Of a DNA stretch of 64,000 bases, positions 39,399 through 51,000 are shown one piece after another. The notes under the pieces were generated by a model. The model saw nothing but the letters and a program-made list of their open reading frames with translations, did no database searches and had not been told where the DNA came from. Origin of the DNA: Desmodesmus armatus (Eukaryota; Chlorophyta; Chlorophyceae; Sphaeropleales; Scenedesmaceae); NCBI GenBank assembly GCA_007449985.2, contig VIIQ02000848.1:124001-188000 (forward strand), in the 5' to 3' direction. Each line of letters opens with the position of its first letter. The stretch's first letter is position 1. Both the position numbers and the translations under genes were made by a program.

Positions 39399-41761
39399 TC
39401 AGCACAGCCGCAGCTTCTTGCTGGGAAGCTTGTGCGGCACCTTGCCATCCTCTGACAGCAGCTGGTAGGCAGCACGTATGTGGGACGGCAGGAGCGCTCC
39501 TGTGTGGCCCTGGCACGCAGCCACCTGACGACCTGCAGGCACAGAGGAGTGAACATGTAACTCATATGACGGCAGCAAGGATCGCCAGGCATGATTTGAA
39601 AGCACAGTCGCTGCTTGTGTTGCAGTGTGGCACACCCACAAAGCGACCTTCGCCGCAACGGCCGTGGCACCATGACACAAGCACACAGCAACCTGACAGC
39701 TTTGGCATACATTGCACCAAAACCCATCCTGCAAGCAGCTTCTCGCTCAGCACCTTACATTTACTTGACTTTGTCAAGCTTCTTGGGCCTGCAACTGACC
39801 ACCCCCCCTCTTGGCAGCTGCTGGCAACAATTCTGTCTTTCGCCCCCCTCATGCACTCAAGCAGCACTGGTACTGCACCTCACACCTGTTGAGACCTACA
39901 TCACCTCTTCACAAGCACACCAAAGGTTAAGGAAGCTGCAAAAGTATAAACAAAAAACAACAGAGTGACTCACCAGTAGCCACTAGCTCCCCAACAAACA
40001 TCTTAGTGACTACACGTCCCAAATTTTGTCAAGCTTCTGGAGCCTGCGACTACTCCTCCCCATCTTGGCATCTGCTGGCAACAAGTCTTTCTGTTGCCTC
40101 TTTGACGCGCTCTAGCCGCACTGTTAACGTACCACAACACCTGTTGAAGCCTGCATACCCTCTTCACAAGCACATCAACGGACAAAGAAGCTGCATTATT
40201 TACCATATTTATACAATGGTGTGACTCACCAGTAGCCACCAGCTCCCCAACAAACATCTTTGTGACTGCGCTGAGTGCAATGAGCAGCTTGTCATTGCTG
40301 GTGACAGACCCCGTTAGCTCCTGAAGCACCTTCTTCATGGTCTTGCGCTGTAGCAGGAGACAGCGGCAGACACGCAGGTCAGGCACCATCAGCACACTGG
40401 CATGCAGAAGGAGCAATTACACACGCCATGCAGCATCAACACTACATACCTTTTGACAGCAGCTGGCTGGACTGAAAGGGACTGAAAGGCCTATGATAAC
40501 AGTGTCGTGTTTGCATGGCAAATCGTACCCATGTCTATCATAAGACTATGCCTCTGTCCTGACACCAAACAATTGCTGTGTGTGTAACCAGTTGGCCGGG
40601 CCTGACCCCATGTTGCAGCCCGTCTGATAAACAATACAAAGGATGATGCACCGTGGGGCGGGCATGGACTGCCATGCCACATGTAGGAAAAGAGAATTCT
40701 CGTGGGATGCCTGACTGCACACGAACGCGTGACTGCACACGTTAAAGAGTATATTGTGTTTGTAAAGAGTGTGTGTGTCTATGGGGCCGCCACCGTGGTT
40801 GTACAGACAATGTGGGGCAATGCCACATGTGCTGACCACAGCGGCAAGCTGCTGCTGTTGGGTCCCATTGTGTTCTGACTGTTCTGGATGCCCCAGTGAG
40901 AAGGTGGGGGCTTACCTGCAGGTTTGAGCGGTTATAAGCCTCCAAGCGGTTGCGCTGAGCCTCTGTCATGGTGTCATAACACTCCCTGCAAAACACGGAC
41001 ACCCACATTGCTCAAACTGGAAGTGGGGCCGATGTGGAGACACCCCCATATGCTGGGCGTTTGGGTTGTGTTGCTGTAAGAGTGTGCAGTAGCCAGACTT
41101 GCACTTCAAAGCATGCTGGCAGGCCTGCAGGTGCATTGCTCTGACTGCCCCCCGCCCCCTCCCTTCCACTGTGGCAAATGCAACGACAAGTGCCGCCAAC
41201 TGGCGTGCCTGGCCAAACAAACAACTTTATCAAACAAACATAGCAATGACTCATGCCTGCCTGTTACCTACTTGTACCACGCGTTCTGCTTCTGCTGCTC
41301 TGCCTGCGCAGGGTCTTCCGGCTGTTGTGAACCCTCCCTGCTGCGGGCATCGTCCCCATCCGAGTCTGCTGCTTCATCTATCGTCTCGACGTCCGAGTCT
41401 TCGTCCATCTGTTGGGACTTGCTGGCCTCTGCTGCTGCTGGCTTCTCTGCAAACGCCTTGTCTAGCTCTGCCTCTAGTTCAGCATCCAACCCTCCATCAT
41501 CTGCTTCATCTGCAGGCTGCTGCGAGGATTGTGCTGCTGCTGTGGAGCTGGCGGGCTGCTGTGCGGGCTGTGGTGGTGCTGCTGGCTCCGCAAAGTTGTC
41601 AAAGTAGTCCAGTGGGGCGTCGTCCAGGGTGGCATGCTGGACTGGGGCATGTCGTAGCTGCTGCCAAGCCCATCATCCATGAGCCCGCCTAAGCCGTCAT
41701 CAACGTATTCATACTGGGTGTTTGCAGATGTAGGCAGCGAGTAGGTGTTGGTGTAGTCCAT
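39399..41761 (-). CDS. TAF11: Transcription initiation factor TFIID subunit 11
   Basis: Histone-fold subunit of TFIID that pairs with TAF13 and contacts TFIIA and TBP. Four exons: 41761-41272, 40985-40916, 40347-40230 and 39532-39399 (TGA), 270 aa if one frame break is bridged. The conserved C-terminal core reads ECYDTMTEAQRNRLEAYNRS, then TMKKVLQELTGS, AVTKMFVGELVATGR and LLPSHIRAAYQLLSEDGKVP, which is the TAF11 histone fold. The N-terminal half is acidic and Gln/Ala-rich, as usual. The break is at GGG 41627-41629: the frame from the ATG (MDYTNTYSLPTSANTQYEY) and the frame of DDAPLDYFDNFAEP differ by one base, and one extra C on the coding strand would join them. The start is 338 bp from the divergent VHS gene. 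Confidence 0.9.
39756..40272 (-). repeat. ~254-bp tandem duplication of TAF11 exon 3 end and intron 3 start
   Basis: GACTCACCAGTAGCCACTAG (39968) repeats GACTCACCAGTAGCCACCAG (40223), covering the last ~45 bp of exon 3, its donor and the following ~200 bp (TTTGTCAAGCTTC, CTGCTGGCAACAA, ACACCTGTTGA). The functional copy is 40230-40347; the other lies downstream in intron 3. Confidence 0.92.
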
Positions 41762-42099
41762 GGTGCCAGGGAGCAGCAGATCAGGAGGGCGACAGTAGCG
41801 GAAAAGATGGTTAGGCAGGGGACTTAAGCTTCATGGAGGCCGTTGCTAGTCCAGTTCAGCCAGTTCACTACTCTAGGGTCCCTAGCCCTACATCATGACT
41901 AAAAAGCCACACTTTCCACAACCGTCATCACACATTGAGCTCCGAAACAGGCAGGGACGAGTCAGACAGGGACTGTGCAGTGCCTTGAAGCCTCGTTGAA
42001 GCGGTTGGCATCTTGATCAGGCGCAGCGACCTCGACACCACCGATCACGTGCAGGAATCCAGATCTTGCACGTTTCCAGCAGTGGAAACACCCTTCAGC
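41762..42099. promoter_or_regulatory. Divergent promoter between TAF11 and the VHS adaptor gene
   Basis: Only 338 bp separate the two start codons, which face away from each other. A bidirectional promoter is the simplest reading. I see no TATA box. Confidence 0.55.
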
Positions 42100-45000
42100 A
42101 TGGCTGACTTTTTCAGGAATCTCAAGGGGAAGCTTTCAGATACGGTGAGTGCTTCTGGTGCCGGCTGGGGCGCCTGCTCGGAACACATGTAGAAGGCAGG
42201 CAGGCATGGGAGGTATCTGGTTGCAGGTGGCATGCCTGGAACAGGGTGGGGCCCCTGGCAGAGGCAAAGTCCATTGTTCAACTCAAGCCCGTCTAATCAC
42301 TTCTGTATCCCTTGCTGATCACGATAAGCATAGTACATCTGTCAGCAGGACAGTGCACGGTCTGCCGCAAGCGGCTCAGCCCAAAGCTGGGCACCTGCAT
42401 ATAGCTGGGCTTGGGTTGCTGCCTGCTGGTTTACGTATGTTGCTACCGTCAATCTGTATGCTGTAGATCAAGGACCTGTCGGCACCCCCAGATCCATACG
42501 AACGCAAGCTGTCTGAGCATGTTGAACGTGCCACATCAGACATGCTGACAGGGCCAGACTGGGGCTTGAACCTGGAGCTTATTGACACAATCAACAACGA
42601 CCCACAGTGAGTCAACTACAGCAGCCCTTATGCGAACTGTATGCGACACTGATTACACTACAAGCGGGGTGGGTGAGAGGTGACCAAGTGCTCACCTCCA
42701 GCTTGGGGGGGGGTGGGGGGGGGGGGGTGGGGGGGGGGGGGGGCTGAGAGCAGGATGGCAGTGGTGTTTTTTGGGGGGGGGGGGGTATTATGATGGGTGT
42801 GGTTGGGGTGGGGAGGGGGCTTGGGGGGGCCTTGAGCAGAGTCCACTTGCCGTGTTTGCACAAGGGATGCACAGCCGCAATGGCCCTCAGGGAGTTGGAT
42901 GCAGCGGTGGAGGAGTCAGATGCAGCAACGATGCCACAGCTGCCATTGCAGCAATTGAGCAGAGGCCAGATGCAGCCGAATGCAGTCCAGATGCAGCAAC
43001 CGGGGCCGGCAGCGATGCGGCGACAGCACGGACTACAGCACATATGCGGTTGAGATGCAGTCCGGATGCAGACACAACGCTACAGAATGCAGCACTGAAC
43101 ATAGCCCAGCTCATAGGCATGGACTAACTGGGGTCAGTTGCCCATCGCCCTCACTCCCAAGTGTCAAGTGTCGCATGTGCAGCCCTATCCATATACTAAC
43201 CTGTACTGTCTGATGTGCAAAGCTCAGTGCTGTCCTCTGCCGTGCTGCGCTGTGCTGTGCTGTGCTGTGCTGTGCAGGGGTGCCTGTGACAAGGTGTACC
43301 GTGCCATGCGCAAGTGCCTGCTGAAGAGCAGCATCCAGACACAGCTGCTCACACTCAACGTAAGCAGCAGAGCACAAGGCGCATATCAGCAGAGCAGCTT
43401 CACAGCAGCAGAGTTGCCGCAGCAGTAAGCTGTGTGCTGGGTGTTGACGGCAGGCCTCCTCAGCTCAACAGCCACACAGCAGCAGGCGTGCTTAGCTTCA
43501 CAGTCACATAGTAGCAGCAGCAGCAGCAGCAGTGTGCTGGGTGCTGTGTTCAGAGCAGGCCTGCTCTGCTTCTTAGTTACAGAATAGCAGCAGCAGCAGC
43601 ATGAGCAGCAGTATGCTGGGTGCCTAGCGCAGGCCCATTCAGCTGCCTTGCAAAATTCATAAGGAAGCAGCATGGTATGAGCCTAGCAGAGCAGCAGCTG
43701 CGAGCCCTCCCTCATTGTGCTGCACCTGCTGTGCCTGCATGGTTTGTGTGTGCTGCACAGTTGCTTGAGGCGTGTGTAAAGAACTGTGTGCCCTTCACCC
43801 ATTGTGCTGCTGCTGCTGCCTGCATTGTTTTGTGCTGCACAGCTGCTTGAGGCGTGTGTGAAGAACTGTGTGCCCTTCTTTTTCCAGCAGCTGATTTACA
43901 GTGACCTCTGGCAGGACATCATGAGGGCGGGGGAGCCCATGCGCAACGTGAGTTGAGACGTGTGTGCGTGTGTGTGTGTGTGTGTGGGGGGGGGGTGAAG
44001 GAGGGGGTTGGCAATGGGCAGCAGATCATGAAGGCAGGGGAGCCCATGCGTGACGTGAGTGACCTCATGTGTGACATTAGTTGAGTGAGAGAGTGAGTTC
44101 ATTTCTGTGGGGAAGTCACCTTGACAAAGCAAGACAAGGGTATCTTATCTTGCATGTGTCATGCATGTCGCTGCTGGTGCTGCTCCAGATATATCGCTCC
44201 TGCTGCTTTCACTGATTTGACGCTGCCGCTATTGTTATCACCATTGGTGTCCTGCTGCTGCTGCTGCTGCTGTTTGTGTCAGTGGGATGCCGAGGTGCGG
44301 GACCGTGCCCTGGGTCTTGTGGAGGACTTTGGACGTGGCCTGCCCATGCCTGCGTATAAGGAGGCCTATGAGAGCCTGCTGGTGAGTGAGTGAGGGGATG
44401 AATGAGAGGGGGGGGGGGTCCAGCAGTGAATGATTTTTGGAGGAGGGGGTGATTGAATAAAGACTTGAGTGAGGCAGGGAGGGGTTGAGTGCTGGAGGGA
44501 GGGAGGGAGGTGGCAGGGCCGTGCGTGCTCACCGGGAGGCCTTTGAAAGCCTGGTGAGTGCGTGAGTTATTGAGGGGGCGAGTGAGAGAGGGAGTGAGTG
44601 ACTCAATGTGTGAGCGAGTGAGTTGTGTAGTGAAGGAGGGAGGGATAGACATGGGGAGCATCGGATGGTTGGGCATTTTTGTGAGGTTCAGGGTACGTGT
44701 CAGTTGCGCCAGCCGTTGCTCGAGCAGGGCCCTGCTGCCCAGCACCCCCTGCTACACATCCCCACCACCACCAACAGACCACATTTGCTGGTCCCTTGTG
44801 AGGTATCACAGCCAGTTTCCTTGCCATAACCCTCATGCAGACAGGCATAACGTTGCATGCTGCATGTTGCCCCTCACGCGTTGTCACACCAACGTACAAC
44901 AGCAAGAACTGTGTGTTGCATGTCTGCAGGACCGTGGTGTAGACTTCCCTGTTCGGCCCCAGGGCGATGGTGTTGATGCAGGCGTGCCCTACTACACACC

Positions 45001-48000
45001 CCCTGAGATGCCCCCAGCAGCAGTGGCAGCAGCTCAGGGCCTGTCCCCTGAGGACAGGGCAGCAATTGCAGGTAGGCACCCCTTAGTCAGTTATACCATT
45101 TATTGTGTATCGTGTGATGTTGCGCTGACAATCTGCACACTGCAGTCAATTAGTCACTCCCCCCCCCCCCCCTCCTCACCACCACCGCCATCCTTGTGTT
45201 CCCCCCCATCCCAGCCCAGGGCCTGTCTCTGAGGACAGGGCAGCAATTGCAGGTAGGCATGCTGTCACCATGGATAAATTGTCACCTGTAATATTGTATA
45301 CAATATGTCCGTCACCATTATTACTCAGTGTTTACCAACATGTTTGAGGCGCGTCAGGGGCATCAATGCAGCCTCTATGGTCAGGAGTCCACACTGCCCT
45401 GCTGTCCCCCCCCCCCCCCCCCCCGGGTCAACACAATGGCTGCAATTGATCGCGCCTTCAACCTTGTTGCTTGATGTATCAATCCAGCTCATGTGCGATA
45501 TACATGCTGCTCCACCTGCATCCCCCCCCCCTCCCCCCCCCCCCCCCACCCGCTCCTCCGTTGCAGCTGCTGTGGCGGTCCCAGAGGCTTATGCAGCACA
45601 GCATGAGGCTCGTGAGGCCCCACTGCCCCTCTCCCATTCACAAACTACCCTTGGGCCCCCGCTTGGCTGTTCTCGTCGGTCCAGCTGTGCTTGTGGTGTT
45701 GCCAGTCTCTTGCCAATCTTCTGCTCACTGTGCTCGTAATGCCGCTGTCCCTCCCTTCTGCAGCTGCTGTGGCGGACTTGGAGGCCCATGCTGCCGAGCA
45801 GGAGGCCCGTGATGCCTCACTGGCACCCCAGGTCTGCCCTCAGGGGGCCATGTACCTGCACTCATGGGCCCAGCTGTGCTGATGGGGGCACCCATCCGGC
45901 CACCCGGCTACCACCCACCAGCAGGTGTGTATGTTGGGTTGTCTTTGCCTTATTCTATTGGGGTTTGTGGGCTGTTGCTTTTATTGGGGGTGTAGCTATA
46001 ACTTTTGTATGTGCGTGGGAGCGGGGGGGGGGGTAAAGTTATGCAAAGAGGGTGTTGGGGAAAGAGGGTCAGGTCAAGATGGGCTGCCCTCAGGGGGCCA
46101 CGTACCTGCCCTCATGGGCCCAGCTGTACTCATGGGGGCGCCTATCAGACCACCCTGCTACCACCCACCAGCAGGTGTGTGCTGGGCTCTTCTTTGTCTA
46201 AGGGCTCAGGGGGAGGGTCTAATGGCTAAGGGGGAGGGGAAAGGGTGAATTGAGCGTGTGTGGATGATATTGCCTTTGGGCGTGACTACCCACTTCTGCC
46301 TTGTTGCTAGTGGCATTCTGGTGGGGGTGCCATGATGCGCCGTGTGCAACCGTGTTGTGTCCCGTGCTCCTTACTCCTTGCATGCATCGTCATCAACAGA
46401 CATGGCATTTCTGCTATCGCCTGTATGTTGCTGTTGGTCGTGTGCAGGGTACCACCCTCCCCACCAGCCTACAGTCCAGCCTGCAATGGTGGCAGGTGCT
46501 GAGCCCACGTTTTGGAATGCAGTTTCACCATAAGGTTATGACTCATGAGGCAAGGTATCTGGTGTGATTCTTTTCATGGTGTGTTCCTGTGCACAGGGTA
46601 CCACCCTCCCCACCAGCCTGCAGTCCAGCCAGCAATGGTTGCAGGTGCTGAGCCCATAGGGCCCCAGGCAGCAGCAGGGCAGCATGGGGCTGCTGCACCA
46701 GGACAGCCAGCTGCTGCTGGTGCTGTGCCGACAAGGTATGGTGTGATTGAGGTTGACTCTTCCTGGATTGCACCCTGCATGCACACATAATGCATGTCAT
46801 GATTCCTCACACGTCAAGGCCCCTGACGTGTCTCCTTCAAACTTTGCACGTGTCTCCTTCACACTTTACACGTCACACATCTACCTCAAACTTTGCACAC
46901 CCTGCATGACACAGCTACCTTCAATTTGACACATGCTGCACGACACGTCTACCTAAAACCTGAGGCCCTCTGGCCTAGCCACGCCCCTGGTTTTGCTTGT
47001 CTCCCCGACCCCCCTTTCCACAACACACACGCAATGTGGTGATGGAGTGGGTGCTGCGCGTGAGCCTCCTGACTCCTACACCATAGCGCCTTGATGTCCA
47101 CAGCGCGTGACTTGTACTGCCTTACATTATGAAGTTTGGGAATGGCACAGCAACGGGCTTGCTCAGTATAGTGCCTCAGTAACTTGCAGTCGCTGACCTC
47201 ACCCCTTCCCATTCTTACACTGAAATGATCCCCCCCCCCCCCCCCTTCTCCATCTTGATGCATGAGGTGCAGCATGCGCTGTGTGAGTCGCTCTGCATCA
47301 ACACAATCATGCACTGAATTCCACCTGCTGCTCCTCCCTCCCCCCACAGTCACGAGGAGGTTACGCAGGCGCTGTGCGTGAGCTGCGCATTCTCAATACA
47401 AGAAGCAGCACTCACTAGCTGTATCCCCCCTTTACTGCCTGCCCCCCCCCCCCCTACACACACACCATTGTTTTCAATTCGCAGTCGCAAGGAGGTTGAG
47501 CAGGCGCTGCGTGTGCCGCAACTCAGAACTCGCTCTTTAGCTGACCGTTGACCAGTGCTGCAGTCTCTGACACCATTCCTATTCTTACCGCCCGGCCGCT
47601 GCCCTTGTACCATTGTGCAGTCGTGAGGAGGTTGAGCAGGCGCTGCGAGTGAGCCGCAACTCTGCTGAGCTGCTCCAGGAGATGCTGGCACCCATCAAGA
47701 CCAGCAGCGATAAGACAGGAGTGCACGAGACATTCGTGACGGACCTGGCCGACCAGTGCTACAGGTAGGGGGGCGTGTGGGTGGGCAGGCATGGGGTTTG
47801 GAGTGAGGGGTTGGTGAGGGGGGTACTCTGGATTACAGTTGTAACAGCCGCGCCCAGCAACAAGACGAGCGTGCATGATACATCCGTGACGGACCTGGCA
47901 GACCAATGCTACAGGTGGGTATTTGTATCGTTTGTGTGAGTGTGAGGTGTTTGAGCGTGGGGTGTTTGAGAACTGTATTGTATCATAGGTCTTCAACGCC

Positions 48001-51000
48001 TGCTCCTAGGGAGGTGGGCATGCACCAAACACAGGCTGACCAGTGCTGGGGGGTGGTATGTGTGTGAGCATTGAGCATACATGCGAGTTACATGCGGGGT
48101 AGTGTAGCATATCCGACAAGGAGTTTCCGACAAGGAGTTTCCGACAAGTATACTCAATATGTGAGGATGGGGTCAGGAATCAGGGGTCTGTCAGATGATA
48201 TCCTGTCGTGCCGTATGTGTCACCTGAGCCTCGCGAGTCGGCGGGTGTGCACGAGGTTGGTGTGCTTCAGACCTGGCCGACCAGTTGTATAGGTAGGCGG
48301 GGGACAAAAGTCGTGTGAAGTGCATGCAACATGAGGGTTGCTTTGGCCTTGCGGGAGCGTGTGTAAGGGGGGTGGGTGCACCGGAGGCAGGGTGCTGGTT
48401 GGTTCAGGGGTGGCATTCGTTTGACAGCGTATGGCCCATACCACCATGGTCCATAGCGACTGAGTGAGAGGGAGGGAGGGAGAGATAGGGGGGGGGGGGG
48501 GGGAGGGGGGAGAGGGGGGAAAGGGGGGGGGGAGAGAAAGGGAGGAGAGAGGGGGAGGAGGGCCTGGATGAAGCACAAATCATCGACACCACATGCTTGG
48601 CTTAGAGCACACATGCTGTGTGTGTCCTGAGCCCAGCAGGTTGTGTCCATCGTGGGGAGGGAGCAAAAGAGGGGCCTTGAACAAAAGAGAGAAAAAAGGG
48701 AAGATCTGCAGGAAGCCCATATCATCATGATATGAACTTCATGCAGATCTTCCCTTTTCCCTCTTTTTTTCAAGGCCCCTCCCTTGCTCCCTTCCAACCT
48801 CTCTCTCTCTTCCCTCTCACTCTCTTTCTTCCTCTCTCTCCAATTTCAACAAGTCACATTCTCTCACTCACCCCTCCTCACTCACTCACTGTTTCACTCT
48901 GTCATGTCGTGCAGCTACAAGTCTGTGATCCTTGGGATACCCTCCCCTCTCAGAGGAGGACCCCGTGATATGTCTCACAAATGCACGCACGCACGCACAG
49001 CTCACTCACCCACTCACTTGCTCACTGCCCCTGCTGCTGAACACTGTGCAGGTACAAGGCGGTGATCCATGAGGCGATCCCCACCTTCCCGAGGAGGACC
49101 TGCGTTGCATGTCTCACGCACCTGCATTCATTTATCACCCACTCACTTGCTCACTGCCCTGCTGCTGAACACTATGCAGGTACAAGGCGGTGATCCATGA
49201 GATGATCCCCCGCCTCTCAGAGGAGGACCCGGGTGATTTATCTCATGCAATCACTCATTCACTCACATGCTCATTATGCTTACTGTTGAGCACTGTGCAG
49301 GTACAAGTCCGTGATCCATGAGATGATCCCCCGGCTCTCAGAAGAGGGACCTAGTGTCAACCGCCCTGTTGGCCAATGAGGAGATCACAGTTTCTTTCTT
49401 ACTCATCCTCATTCATTCTCTCACTCTCTCACGCTGTCCGTATCTTACAGGTACAAGTCTGTGATCCATGAAATGATCCCCCGCCTCTCAGAGGAGGCCC
49501 TAGTGTCAGCCGCCCTGTTAGCCAACGAAAGGTTCACAATCTCTCACAATCTTACTCACTCACGCTCATTCAACCTCTCACTCTCTCACTCTCCCTCTGT
49601 TGTGTCGAGCAGGTACAAGTCCGTAATCCATGAGGTGATCCCTCGCCTCTCAGAAGAGGACCTTGTGTCAGCCGCCCTATTGGCCAATGAGGAAGTCAGC
49701 CGGGCGCTCAGTGACTATGAAGACTGCATGAGGGCGGCATCAGCAGCAGCAGGAGGCCCCCTGGGTGGCACACGCAGCAGCACGGGTGGCGGCGCGGCAG
49801 CGGTGGCTGGTGCTGCTGGGTTGCCTGCTGCTGGCAGCAGCAGTGGAGGCGCAGGTGAGGGGGCACAGTTCAAGAGAATTTTTGGGAGATGGTGTGTGTG
49901 TGGGGGGTGGGGGTGCAGGGGGGTGATTCATCTGGACTGTAAAGAGGTGTGGGAGTTCAGCAGGGCGCTGAGTGACTATGAAGACTGCATGAGGGCGGCA
50001 TCAGCAGCAGCAGGAGGGCCCCTTGGGCAGCACTCCTCTCGGCACTTCTGGTCTCGACCCTCTCCCCTTCACCCCCCCCCCCCCCCCACCGACATCCCCT
50101 GCAGGCACCTTGACGCTGCTGGGTGGCAATTTAGAGGAGGGACCAGACACATCACTTCCCCGTGTGTTACACGCAGACCCCCTCCCCTCTCTACTCTTGT
50201 GCCACTGCCTCCCTCACTATTCCCCTCACTCCTCCTCACTTTCCCTCTCAACCCCCCCCCCCAGCGGCACATTGCTTGCCTGTCAGCACTCCCTCAGCTC
50301 AGTACCCTCACCCCCAACCCCACATAAGTTCCCCCCCCCCTCCCCGTGCTCACTCTTGCCCCCTCTCATGTCCTGCTGCAGGCACCTCCACGTTGCTGGG
50401 TGACGATGAGGATGAGGGGCCAGACATCCGTGACGGCTGTAACTTTGTACCCCCGCGTCCGCCGTAATTTTGTACCCCCCCCCCCCCCCCCCCCCGCGCC
50501 GGCTGTAATTTAAAGCCACCCCCCCCCCCCCTGCGCCTGCTGTAATTTTATGCCAATCCCCCCCCCCTCAAGCAGCACATTGCTCGCCTGTCAGCACTTC
50601 CTCACCTCTACCCCACCCCCAACCCTACACAAGTTCATGCTAGTATACTCACCCTGGCACCCCCCCTCCAAAATGCTGCAGGCACGTTCACGCTGCTGGG
50701 TGACGATGAGGATGAGGGGCCAGACATGTCCCTGCAGACGTCCAGGGGAGCAGCAGCAGCAGCAGCAGGGGCCAGCTCAGGGGGAGCTAAGCCACAGGCA
50801 GCAGCAGGTGGGTGGCGTGTGGCCCAGGTGGCGAGCTATTCACCCAATAGGGTTGTTACTGCCTCACCCAATAGGGTGAATAGGGTTGCTACTGCTTGAA
50901 GGCTACCGTGTGACTTGGGCTCTACCCTTCGCAGTTTTGCATCCTGCAGTGCTGTGGACGTTCAACGTCTCACATGTCACACGTCAGACGCACAGTGTAC

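Noticed and set aside
42660..42790. G-rich tract in VHS intron 2 as a telomeric repeat
   Set aside because: Pure G-runs with scattered T, no TTTAGGG or TTTTAGGG periodicity.
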